Assembly: GCF_002002735.1 (NCBI RefSeq) | Contig: NZ_MUNY01000045.1 | Coordinates: forward strand, 1-64,000 | Reading direction: 5' to 3' | Length of the DNA stretch: 64,000 nucleotides | Origin: Algoriphagus sp. A40 | GTDB taxonomy: Bacteria; Bacteroidota; Bacteroidia; Cytophagales; Cyclobacteriaceae | In this document: piece after piece, positions 52,052 to 60,798 of the stretch | How positions within the stretch are numbered: the first letter of the stretch is position 1 | Layout of the letters: each line of letters starts with the position of its first letter | The notes under the pieces: model-generated | Databases searched by the model: none | What the model saw: only the letters and a program-made list of their open reading frames with translations | Told to the model about the DNA's origin: nothing | Position numbers and translations under genes: made by a program

Positions 52052-54478
52052 CTACTCATTCTTAATACTTTTTATCGGATTGGCCCAGGCAGCTCTCAGA
52101 GTTTGTGAGGTTACGGTAACAGCGGCAATAATTCCCGCAATCAATCCAGCCCACAGGAAAATGGTCCACGTAATTCCGGTTTTATAGGCAAAATCTTCCA
52201 GCCAGCTGCTCATTCCAAACCAGGAAACGGGAATGGCAATCAGGAATCCGACTGCAACGAGTTTGAGGAAATCCTTGCCAAGCAATACCAAAATATTCCC
52301 TGTTTCTGCCCCCATCACTTTTCTGATTCCGATTTCCCGGGTACGTTGTTCGGTAGCAAAGGTCACCAAGCCCAACAAACCAAGGATTGAAATCAGGATC
52401 GCCAAAGCCGAAAAGAAGGTGAAAATGGTTTTCACTTTTGCTTCCGCCTCATATTGCTGATTGAATCCTTCATCTACAAAAATCGGCTCAAACGGATAAT
52501 CCGGTCTCAATTGCGCCCATTCCCCTTCCAGGAACGCCAAGACTTCCTCCCGCTGGGCTGCATCAATCTTGATACTCACTTGATTGTTCCTATCTTGAGA
52601 AATCATAAACACGATCGGAACGATGGGTTGATGGAGACTTTCAAAGTGAAAATCCTGCATAACTCCAGTTACAAACCCACGGCGTCCGCCATACAAAAAC
52701 TGTTTTCCAACAGCTTCTTCAGGACTGGCCCAACCCACTGCCCGAATTGCGGCTTCATTGAGTATAAAAGCTTCCGTAGAATCACTGGCTCGCTGAAAAT
52801 CAAAATCACGGCCGGCCTTTAGGGGGATTCCATAAGTATGTAGGAAATTATGCGCCACATGAATGTCGGCGATTCGAACATTCAACTGGGTCATTTCACC
52901 ATTGACTTCTGCGGTACTTCCCTGAGAATCCAGCAATCTCCCAGAAGGCACACGGCTGGACATGCTCACTTCCTTGATTCCCGGATGATTTTCCAGCCTG
53001 TCCTTGAAAATCAGGTAACTGGAGCTGATCTGTGCGCTGTTTGGCAAAACCACAATGTCTTCCTTCTGGAATCCCAAGTCTTTGTTTTGCATAAAATCCA
53101 GCTGCCTCACCACCACCAACACCGCCACGATCAAAATCACAGAAATCGCAAACTGACCGATAACAAGAAATGATCGGAAATTCTCATGCCCTTTTCCGGC
53201 TTTGAAAGCACCTTTCAAGACTTTTGCTGGTTGAAAACCAGAGAGGAACAAAGCCGGATAACTTCCCGAAATCAGTCCAACAAACGCCATCAGCCCAAAA
53301 ATCCCCAGCAGATATTCCGGGTTTTCAATAAAATTCAAGCTTAATGTCTTATCCGTAAAATCCGAAAAGGTGGGCAAAAACAGGTAAACCAGGATGATCG
53401 CCAGAATCATGGAAAACAGCGTCATCACGAAGGATTCACCCATAAACTGCCGGATCAAGATCACCTTGTCTGCACCCATTACTTTGCGAAGCCCCACTTC
53501 CATAGATCTCAGAGAGGACCTGGCTGTGGACAGATTCATAAAGTTGATGCAGGCAATCAGCAGGATAAACAGGGCTACTGCCAAATAGACGAAAACATAA
53601 TCGATGTTTCCGTTGGGCTCAATCTCAGAAGCCAGGTTGGAATGCAAATGGACATCCGCTATCGGCCATAGAAAAAGTCCTGTTCCTTTTGACATCGGGA
53701 TTCCAGCCTGGTTTTCTCCCATTCTCCGGTCGATCATGCCAGGCAGTTTGGCTTCAAATGCCTTTCCGTCGACTCCCTCAGCCAACTTGATAAATGTGGA
53801 GAAATTATTCGAACCAAAGTTGGTCATAAATGCTTCCTGTCCCCCGTAAAACTGGACCACAGGAACCATGGAACCCAGAAAATCCACATGAAAATGGGAG
53901 TTTTCGGGCATGTCTTCCATCACACCGCGAACCTGAAAAGTAAATTCCTGCCCACCCAGCTCAGCCTGCAATTCTTTCCCAATGGCTGGCTCGTCACCAA
54001 AATATCGCTTTGCAGTACTTTCAGTGAGGATAATTCCATCGGCTTCGGTCAGGGCCTTTTGGGCTTCCCCTTCTACCATTTTCCAGGAGAAAAGATCAAA
54101 AGATTCTGGATCAGCGAAGAAAAACCGCTCCTCAACCATGGCAGTTCCCCCGTTTTTGATCAATGCTTCAAAGTTGAAAAGTCTTGCCGACACCTCCACT
54201 TCCTCCGCAAAATCAGATTTCATCAGCGGTCCAAAAGGTGGTGCCAAGTGCCCCAAATGAAGACTTTCTACACCATCCTGATTGAACCAAGCCCTGGAAA
54301 CCCGGTAAATCCGATCCGCATCTGGGTGGTATTTGTCATAGCTCAACTCAAATTGCACGTAGAGCAAAATGACAATACTTACCGCCATCCCGATTGCGAG
54401 ACCGATCAGGTTGATCAGTACGTACATCGGATGCTTTTTGGCATTTCGAAAGACGATTTTGAAATAATTCTTAAACAT
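52052..54478 (-). CDS. Duplicated MacB/FtsX-type ABC permease (P17), block G
   Basis: 808 residues; starts MFKNYFKIVFRNAKKHPMYVL. Coupling motif 1 is RSMEVGLRKVMGAD with RQFMGES (Met before Glu); motif 2 is RTREIGIRKVMGAE with LLGKDF. It ends NPIKSIKNE. Periplasmic domain 2 keeps FVTGVMQDFHFESL, with Met-Gln for the usual Val-Lys. It begins 20 nt after the P18 stop with no spacer repeat between, the second tight pair in the array (the other is P2-P1), so P18 and P17 are probably made together and might work as partners. Confidence 0.95.
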   Translation of the reverse strand: MFKNYFKIVFRNAKKHPMYVLINLIGLAIGMAVSIVILLYVQFELSYDKYHPDADRIYRVSRAWFNQDGVESLHLGHLAPPFGPLMKSDFAEEVEVSARLFNFEALIKNGGTAMVEERFFFADPESFDLFSWKMVEGEAQKALTEADGIILTESTAKRYFGDEPAIGKELQAELGGQEFTFQVRGVMEDMPENSHFHVDFLGSMVPVVQFYGGQEAFMTNFGSNNFSTFIKLAEGVDGKAFEAKLPGMIDRRMGENQAGIPMSKGTGLFLWPIADVHLHSNLASEIEPNGNIDYVFVYLAVALFILLIACINFMNLSTARSSLRSMEVGLRKVMGADKVILIRQFMGESFVMTLFSMILAIILVYLFLPTFSDFTDKTLSLNFIENPEYLLGIFGLMAFVGLISGSYPALFLSGFQPAKVLKGAFKAGKGHENFRSFLVIGQFAISVILIVAVLVVVRQLDFMQNKDLGFQKEDIVVLPNSAQISSSYLIFKDRLENHPGIKEVSMSSRVPSGRLLDSQGSTAEVNGEMTQLNVRIADIHVAHNFLHTYGIPLKAGRDFDFQRASDSTEAFILNEAAIRAVGWASPEEAVGKQFLYGGRRGFVTGVMQDFHFESLHQPIVPIVFMISQDRNNQVSIKIDAAQREEVLAFLEGEWAQLRPDYPFEPIFVDEGFNQQYEAEAKVKTIFTFFSALAILISILGLLGLVTFATEQRTREIGIRKVMGAETGNILVLLGKDFLKLVAVGFLIAIPVSWFGMSSWLEDFAYKTGITWTIFLWAGLIAGIIAAVTVTSQTLRAAWANPIKSIKNE

Positions 54479-54498
54479 AGTGCTTGTGGTATGGGTGA

Positions 54499-56922
54499 TT
54501 ACTCTGATTTCAAACTTTTGACCGGATTGGTGCGTGCTGCAATGAATGCCTGATAGCTGACAGTGAGCAAGGCAATCGCCAAAGTCACCAAACCGGCAAT
54601 AAGGAAAATCAGCGGATTAAGCTCCGTCTGATAGGCAAATGACTGGAGCCATTGCTCCATGGCCCAATAGGAAATCGGTGCACCGATGACAAAGGCCACA
54701 ATCACCAGCTTACTGAAATTGGTTGTCAGCATCCACACAAGTCCGGAAGTAGAGGCACCGAGTACTTTTCGGACACCAATTTCTTTGGTCTTTTGATAGG
54801 CCGTATAAGCAGCCAATCCAAAGAGTCCTATGCAGGCTATGACAATTGCCAAAACGGAAAAGGAAGTGAGAATTTTGCCTGAAATTTGCTCGCTTTGGTA
54901 AAGTTGTCGGAGGTCATTTTCAAGAAAAGAGAAAGTAAAGGGCTGGTTTTGGCCAAAACGGTCCCAGAGTTTTTCCACTTCAGCGATGGTTTGTTGGGGA
55001 TTATCCCCGGAAATACTCAAGGCCAAAAATGCCTGAAAACCTACTGCCGACTCTGCGCTGAAGATCGCAAGTGGAGTCACTGGTAAATGCAAAGTCTCAA
55101 AATGAAAATCCTCAGCCACTCCGATCACCGTGTAGGGAATACTGACCTGTTCCCCATTGATTTCTGTACCACTGAAAATCTTGCTTCCTACGGGATTTTC
55201 CAGTCCAAAGGCATTGACGGCAGCTTTATTAAGAATGACAGAAGTGCTGTCATTGAATCCTTCTTCAAAAATCCGTCCTTCAGCCATATCGATATTCATG
55301 GCTTTAAGGAAAAAATCATCCGCAACAAAGCCCTTTCCGGTCAACACTTCTGATCTTCCTTCGGGAGTAAACTGAATTCCAAAAAATGAATTTCCAGGCA
55401 TATTGCTTGTACCTCCGGCATTGAGAACACCGGGAATTTTGAGGACTTCTTCACGAAATGTTTCCGGATTTTCCAGTTGGCCAAAGCGATCGACGACCAG
55501 AATATTTTCCCGCTGGAAACCAAGATTTTTGGTTTGGATAAAATCGATTTGTCGGTCGATAATCATCGTCGCAGCAATGAGCATGATCGAGATGGTAAAC
55601 TGGAATACCACCAATCCATTTCGGAGAAATTGACCTTTTTTGGAGGAATTTAATCTCCCTTTCATGATTTCAACGGATTGCATTTTTGAAATCTGGAAAG
55701 CCGGGTAATAGCCCGCAACTAAGGCTACAAAAACTGCCATACCCAACAGCCATGGCAATAGTTCGATTACTTTTTCAAAAGAGAGCGAGAGTTCTTTCTG
55801 AGACATGTTGTTGAAAAAAGGCAAAACCAGCCCCACCAAAATGGTGGACAAGGCCAAACTTATCACAACCAACAAAACAGCTTCCAACAAAAACTGGGCG
55901 ATCAACTGGCCACGGTCGGATCCCATGGCTTTTCTGACCCCAACTTCTCTGGCCCTCTCGGAAGACCGTGCAGTAGCCAAGTTGATAAAATTGACCGAAG
56001 CGATCAGCAGGATAAAAAAGGCGATGGAGATGAAGATATAAACATATCGGATATCTCCGTTGGGCTTGAGTTCAGCCTGAAGCTGGGATGTCAAGTGGAT
56101 ATCTCCCAAAGGCTGGAGAAAATAGGTATAGCCATTTCCAGCAGCCACATAATCATCGTAATTGACACCGGTATTTTGTTCAATTTGCCCGGCTGCGTAT
56201 TTTTTCACTAAGGGAGGAATCGCCGCTTCAACGGATTCTGGGGAAGCATTTTCCATAACTTTGATATAAGTCATTGCGGAAAATGAGGCATAGGTTGGAC
56301 GCTGATTGAATTCTTGGCCGGCAGTAGACCCGAGCATATCAAATTTGAAATGGGTATTAGACGGAAGGTCTCTCATGACACCGGTTACCTCCAAATCATC
56401 CCCGTCAAGTTTAAGAAGCTTTCCTACGGCATCTAACGAACCGTAATATTTGAGAGCAAGTGTCTCGCTCAAAACCACTGCTTTGGTTTTGTAAAGTGCC
56501 GTTTTTGAATCCCCTACCAATAGCTCAATTGGGAACATTTCAAAAAAATTGGAATCTGCTACCGCGACCGAACGCTCCTCGTAGATATCCTCTCCTACCT
56601 GCACGGTACTGGCAAAATCCCCAAACGAAAACAAACGTGTTGCATCCGCCACTTCAGGAATTTCATTTTTGAATGCCTCTGCAAATCCGTCAGGAATAAT
56701 CGCATACAGATTGACATGGTCGGGATAGACCCGCTCCAGTGCTACCCGATAGACTTGCTCATGGTCCTTCCAAAATTTGTCATAGCTGATTTCATCCTTG
56801 ACTTGGAGGAAAATCAAGATGCAACAGGTCAAGCCCAAGGTCAGTCCAAAAATGTTTATCCCGGTATAAACCTTGTTTTTGACGAGGTTGCGGTAGGCGA
56901 TTTTCAGGTAGTTTTTGAACAT
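54499..56922 (-). CDS. Duplicated MacB/FtsX-type ABC permease (P18), block G
   Basis: 807 residues; starts MFKNYLKIAYRNLVKNKVYTG, the same N-terminal style as P1 (HTGINLIGL versus YTGINIFGL), which is also in a tight pair. Coupling motifs RAREVGVRKAMGSD with AQFLLEA, and KTKEIGVRKVLGAS with MLTTNF; it ends NPVKSLKSE. The upstream partner is the GIN gene 138 nt away. That gap has the AT-rich leader repeat but no -24/-12-like element, which places P18 on the transcript starting at 57.79 kb. Confidence 0.95.
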   Translation of the reverse strand: MFKNYLKIAYRNLVKNKVYTGINIFGLTLGLTCCILIFLQVKDEISYDKFWKDHEQVYRVALERVYPDHVNLYAIIPDGFAEAFKNEIPEVADATRLFSFGDFASTVQVGEDIYEERSVAVADSNFFEMFPIELLVGDSKTALYKTKAVVLSETLALKYYGSLDAVGKLLKLDGDDLEVTGVMRDLPSNTHFKFDMLGSTAGQEFNQRPTYASFSAMTYIKVMENASPESVEAAIPPLVKKYAAGQIEQNTGVNYDDYVAAGNGYTYFLQPLGDIHLTSQLQAELKPNGDIRYVYIFISIAFFILLIASVNFINLATARSSERAREVGVRKAMGSDRGQLIAQFLLEAVLLVVISLALSTILVGLVLPFFNNMSQKELSLSFEKVIELLPWLLGMAVFVALVAGYYPAFQISKMQSVEIMKGRLNSSKKGQFLRNGLVVFQFTISIMLIAATMIIDRQIDFIQTKNLGFQRENILVVDRFGQLENPETFREEVLKIPGVLNAGGTSNMPGNSFFGIQFTPEGRSEVLTGKGFVADDFFLKAMNIDMAEGRIFEEGFNDSTSVILNKAAVNAFGLENPVGSKIFSGTEINGEQVSIPYTVIGVAEDFHFETLHLPVTPLAIFSAESAVGFQAFLALSISGDNPQQTIAEVEKLWDRFGQNQPFTFSFLENDLRQLYQSEQISGKILTSFSVLAIVIACIGLFGLAAYTAYQKTKEIGVRKVLGASTSGLVWMLTTNFSKLVIVAFVIGAPISYWAMEQWLQSFAYQTELNPLIFLIAGLVTLAIALLTVSYQAFIAARTNPVKSLKSE

Positions 56923-57060
56923 TTTCTAAGATTGGAAAATTGAAATATTGAAATATTGAAATATTGGAAGATTACTATTCCTCCCTTCACTATTTATTAA
57001 TTACTTCCTGCACAATCTTCTCTTGATTGTTGGCTCTTAATTCATGGTACTTGGTACTTT

Positions 57061-57753
57061 TTATTGCTTGATCAATTTGGTAGAGCCGGAGATTCCGATG
57101 CTTTGCTTATCGGGATTGCCTCTGTAATAAATATTTCCGGATCCGGAAGATCCTACCGTGAAGGATTCAGTCACTCCGATAGCCGCGTCGCCGGAGCCTG
57201 ATTTCCCGATTTTCACGTCTTCAGCGGTGAAGTTGATGGCTTCCAGATCACCAGATCCTGACTGACCGATATTCGCTTCATCAGCCTGTCCGCCTTCAAT
57301 GATTACTTTCCCTGATCCACTCATTCCCACACTCAGCTTTTCAGCATTGATGTTTTTGGCTGTGATGCTTCCCGAGCCTGAGAGCCCGATGTTAAAGGAA
57401 TTTGCTCCAAAATCGGATTTGAGGATCATGTCTCCCGACCCTCCGTTTCCGACCGCTTCCAGTTCGCGCACGGTGATATACACTTTTATATCCACGTTGT
57501 TGTGGTTGCCTTTGACAAGTTTGATTTCCAGCTTGTCGTCATCCACCTCGGTGATCACTTTGCTCAGGTCAAAGCCATTGGACTCCAACCGGACTTCGTC
57601 TTTGGAACCTTTGATGATTTCTACGTCCCAGCTTCCGCTGTTTTCAATTTTGGTAAATGAGCCCGGAGTTCTGGTTTCTGACTTTTGGGCTATTGCCGTT
57701 GAGACAGTCAGAAACATTGCAATTGCTAATGCGGAAATTTTAGATGGTTTCAT
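57061..57753 (-). CDS. GIN-domain (DUF2807) exported protein, first gene of block G
   Basis: 230 residues with a signal peptide (MKPSKISALAIAMFLTVSTA, likely cut after AIA). The mature part has GSG repeats (NGGSGDMILKS, SGSGSITAKN, SGSGKVIIEG, SGSGDLEAIN, SGSGDAAIGV, SGSGNIYYRG) of the head-GIN type, so an exported beta-solenoid of unknown binding role. It has nearly the same length as its paralogue at 51243-51938; together they bracket the permease pair P18-P17. The -24/-12-like element at 57793-57808 gives a leader of about 30 nt, as for the DUF4097 gene. Confidence 0.9.
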   Translation of the reverse strand: MKPSKISALAIAMFLTVSTAIAQKSETRTPGSFTKIENSGSWDVEIIKGSKDEVRLESNGFDLSKVITEVDDDKLEIKLVKGNHNNVDIKVYITVRELEAVGNGGSGDMILKSDFGANSFNIGLSGSGSITAKNINAEKLSVGMSGSGKVIIEGGQADEANIGQSGSGDLEAINFTAEDVKIGKSGSGDAAIGVTESFTVGSSGSGNIYYRGNPDKQSIGISGSTKLIKQ

Positions 57754-57792
57754 GTGTGTAGAAGTGAAATAGTTTGTGGTTTTTATTTAAGT

Positions 57793-57808
57793 GCCAGAGA
57801 TTGTGCCA
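57793..57808 (-). promoter_or_regulatory. Sigma-54-like -24/-12 element for the GIN-P18-P17-GIN block
   Basis: Minus strand TGGCACAATCTCTGGC after TTTTTTCCT. The -24 box is exact. The distal part CTGGC offers GG at N10 or GC at N11. A second TGGCAC (to 57791) follows directly, so the register is uncertain. Confidence 0.5.
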
Positions 57809-57875
57809 AGGAAAAAACACCCTTTACCAACTCTAATGCTGTTTTTCCTAGAAATAAATGTCCGAGAAAAGTCAA

Positions 57876-57904
57876 TTTTGACCGCAAGCGAACGAAAAAA
57901 GTGT
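57876..57904. promoter_or_regulatory. Activator-like upstream site of block G, inverted copy
   Basis: Here the motif reads TTTTGACCGCAAGCGAACGA on the plus strand, the reverse of the other six relative to its gene. The inverted-repeat centre is still 78.5 bp from the -24 edge, so orientation changed but spacing did not. Confidence 0.6.
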
Positions 57905-58034
57905 TCAGTAAGCAGTCTCAGTTTGCAGTTTCTCAATCACTTTTCGGGTCATAAGAATTTATTCTGGGAACTGGCCAATTTTCTATAATCATGGCTAGTT
58001 CTTCTGATCAATAGGATTGAATTCTTTTTCCTCA

Positions 58035-60458
58035 TTACTCATTTTTAAGGTAGTCTACCGGATTGGATGCAGCGGTCTTGAAACTTTGGTAGCTGACCGT
58101 AAGCCAGGCAATCAGGATCGAAAACGCCCCGGCGAAGAAGACCAGGATCAAGTCGATCTCAGTGCGATAGGCAAAATTTTGGAGCCAATAATTTTCCAAA
58201 AAGAAGTAACTCAACGGGCCGGCTATTAGGAAAGCAATGACTACAAGAAGGATAAAATCTTTGGATAGTATCGTTACCAAATTGGCCATTGAGGCCCCCA
58301 GGGCTTTGCGTATGCTGATTTCCTTGGATCGCTGCTCAGTGGTATAAGCTGCTAGGCCAAACAGGCCTAAACATGCTATCCCGATTGCCAAAACAGTAAA
58401 AATCAAGATAATCTGACCCATTTTTTGTTCCTTTTGGAAAAGGAGATTGAAGTCCTCGTCCAAAAACGAATATTCAAACGGTGCGCCACCGGAATGCTTT
58501 TTCCAAAGGGCTTCCAGCTGGCTGATCTTTTCGGTGACTGATCCGGGACTGATTCGAAGTGCCATCTCATAAAAATTATCATTGGCACCTTTCATGACCA
58601 CAAGTGGCCTGACATTTTGCTTCAACCCTTCGAAGTTGAAATCTTCCATCACTCCGATCACTTTTCGATAAGTAGGACTTCCGTCCTCATTCCAAAATCC
58701 GCCGAGCTCCTGGGTTCCGTCAAGTTCCGTCCATCCCATCAAGGCCATAGCAGTCTGATTGATCAGCAAAGCCCCTGTATCTGATGGGATTTCTTTGGAA
58801 AAAAATCGTCCGGAAGACAACTTAAATCCTAAAGTCTCCAGGTAATCTTCATCCGCATAATTGATGTGGCAAAGGATATCCTGTTGTTTGTCTTTGGTCC
58901 GCATCACTGAAGTCCAATCCATCCGGGGAGGCAGGACATTGCTATAGGAAGCTGCCGAAAAACCCGATTGGGCTAGTAATTCCTGTTTGAAGGCCTGAAA
59001 ATTGTCACCCAATGAACGAACATGCAGCAAGGCCAGGACATTTTCTTTGTCAATCCCCAAGTTTTTTTCCTGCATGTATTTGAGCTGTTTGTAAACCACC
59101 ATGCTGCTGATCATCAGTGCTATGGAGATAAAAAACTGAAAGATCACCAAACCGCTTCTTAATGCCGAGCGCTTGACTCCTGACCGGATTTCTCCTTTGA
59201 GTACAGCTACCGGAGAAAAAGAAGTGAGGTAAAATGCCGGATAAGAGCCCGCAAGCAAGCCTATGACAAGAATGAAGGCCAGAAACAGTAACAAAAACTG
59301 GGGCTGAACCAGTATCTCAAAACTTAATGTTTTGCCTGACAACAAGTTGAAAGGCTTTAAAAAAATCAAAATGATCACAATGGAGGTCAATCCCGCAATC
59401 GCGCTGTAAAACATAGACTCGGAGAGGAACTGTCCCATGAGGCGCTGGCGTTGTGCACCGATGGACTTCCTGACTCCCACCTCCTTGGCTCGGCTGGCTG
59501 ATCGGGCAGTGGATAGATTCATGAAGTTGATGCAGGCGATCAGCAGGATGAAAACGGCAATCCCTGAAAAAAGGTAGAGGTATTGGATGTTTCCCGGTGG
59601 TTTGATCTCATCCGAATTATTGGATTTCAGGTAAATGTCCAGCATCGGAATGGAAATCAGGCCGTAGGAATTTCCCTGCTCCACAAATGCATCCATCGAA
59701 ATCCCCAAAAACTGAAGAATCTCTGCACCCACATACTTAATAACAAAATCATTAAGGGCGTTTTGCACGCTTGCAGGATCTGCTCCCTCGGAGATACGGT
59801 AATAGGTCAGCAGGTTGTTGCTGGTCCAGTTTTCCTGCTCGAAAAACCACCAGTTTTCTCCTGAAATGACTGCCTCAAAATCCAAATGGGTATTGGAGGG
59901 CAAATCTTCCATCACCCCTGTCACTTCCAGTGGAGTCTTGTCCCCGCCACCCAAAATGGTCTTTCCGATTGGATCCTGATCGGCAAAATACTTTTTGGCA
60001 ATGCTCTCGGTTAGGATGATTTTATCAGGCCCTTTCAGTGCAGTTTGCGCATTTCCACTGATCAATTTCAGCCCGAAAAATTCAAGAAAATTGGAATCAG
60101 CGACCATTACAATGGGTTCGGTAAAGGCCTTATCTTCCTCCATCAGTGGATAGGCTCTCATGACTCCCATTCTCACAAAGTCCTCAACCTGCGCAATTTC
60201 CTCTTTCATTGCAGGGCCAACAGGAGTGGCTGAATTGGTAGAGGTAAACTCGTTTCCGTTAAGTTTTCCCGAGATATTAACCCGGTAGATTCGGTCAGCA
60301 TTCGGGATAAATTGATCATAGCTCAATTCATCAAACACAAACAGGAAAATCAGGACACTCGCCGCCATTCCAAGGCTGAGTCCGAAGATATTGATGAAGG
60401 AATAGACCTTGTTGCGTTTCAGGTTGCGCCAGGTAATTTTCAGATAGCTTTTCAGCAT
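58035..60458 (-). CDS. Duplicated MacB/FtsX-type ABC permease (P19), block H
   Basis: 807 residues; starts MLKSYLKITWRNLKRNKVYSF. Coupling motifs RAKEVGVRKSIGAQ with GQFLSES, and RSKEISIRKALGAS with ILSKDF, where Ser and Ala replace the common Gly and Val. It ends NPVDYLKNE. A terminator-like hairpin (60585-60614) separates it from P20, and the 340-nt upstream gap has neither the spacer repeat nor a -24/-12-like element. P19 is therefore the only permease after a hairpin without a recognised promoter; it may use a sigma-A-type promoter I cannot place with confidence. Confidence 0.95.
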   Translation of the reverse strand: MLKSYLKITWRNLKRNKVYSFINIFGLSLGMAASVLIFLFVFDELSYDQFIPNADRIYRVNISGKLNGNEFTSTNSATPVGPAMKEEIAQVEDFVRMGVMRAYPLMEEDKAFTEPIVMVADSNFLEFFGLKLISGNAQTALKGPDKIILTESIAKKYFADQDPIGKTILGGGDKTPLEVTGVMEDLPSNTHLDFEAVISGENWWFFEQENWTSNNLLTYYRISEGADPASVQNALNDFVIKYVGAEILQFLGISMDAFVEQGNSYGLISIPMLDIYLKSNNSDEIKPPGNIQYLYLFSGIAVFILLIACINFMNLSTARSASRAKEVGVRKSIGAQRQRLMGQFLSESMFYSAIAGLTSIVIILIFLKPFNLLSGKTLSFEILVQPQFLLLFLAFILVIGLLAGSYPAFYLTSFSPVAVLKGEIRSGVKRSALRSGLVIFQFFISIALMISSMVVYKQLKYMQEKNLGIDKENVLALLHVRSLGDNFQAFKQELLAQSGFSAASYSNVLPPRMDWTSVMRTKDKQQDILCHINYADEDYLETLGFKLSSGRFFSKEIPSDTGALLINQTAMALMGWTELDGTQELGGFWNEDGSPTYRKVIGVMEDFNFEGLKQNVRPLVVMKGANDNFYEMALRISPGSVTEKISQLEALWKKHSGGAPFEYSFLDEDFNLLFQKEQKMGQIILIFTVLAIGIACLGLFGLAAYTTEQRSKEISIRKALGASMANLVTILSKDFILLVVIAFLIAGPLSYFFLENYWLQNFAYRTEIDLILVFFAGAFSILIAWLTVSYQSFKTAASNPVDYLKNE

Positions 60459-60798
60459 GGCATTGGCAGTGGGAAAGAGTTGGTTTAGTATTTGAAAAAT
60501 AAGTTGGAAGCGTATTCAATTCATTGGATGCAGACTTTTCAGGAAAAGTTGCATGGAGAAAAAAAGAAGATTGAGAAAAAATAAAATGGCCTCAGAAATT
60601 AATCTGAGGCCATTATTAAACACTTAACTTTTTGTTTTTCAGGCTTTGGTGAAAGTCTGAATTCCAATTCGAAAACATCCGATCTTCAGAATTTGCAATT
60701 CCGAAGCGGCATTGTAGGATTTATAACCCGACCAAAGCTAACCCGGATTGAAAATCCTACGGCAAGTCCTCGGGAATGCAAACCTGAGGAACAAGCTC
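60459..60798. other. Gap between P20 and P19
   Basis: This 340-bp stretch lacks the array spacer repeat. It contains the strong hairpin at 60585-60614 and is otherwise AT-rich unique sequence. I see no gene and no sigma-54-like element. Confidence 0.6.
60585..60614 (-). terminator. Rho-independent terminator after P20
   Basis: AATGGCCTCAGA and TCTGAGGCCATT form a perfect 12-bp stem with a 6-base loop. On the minus strand the stem is followed by TTATTTTTTC, so it should stop transcripts coming from P20 about 185 nt after its stop codon. It is the strongest hairpin in the window. Confidence 0.85.

Noticed and set aside
57754..57988. Overlapping plus-strand ORFs of 65-66 codons upstream of the GIN gene
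   Set aside because: They cover the promoter and activator-like site of block G in two frames; no sign of selection for coding.
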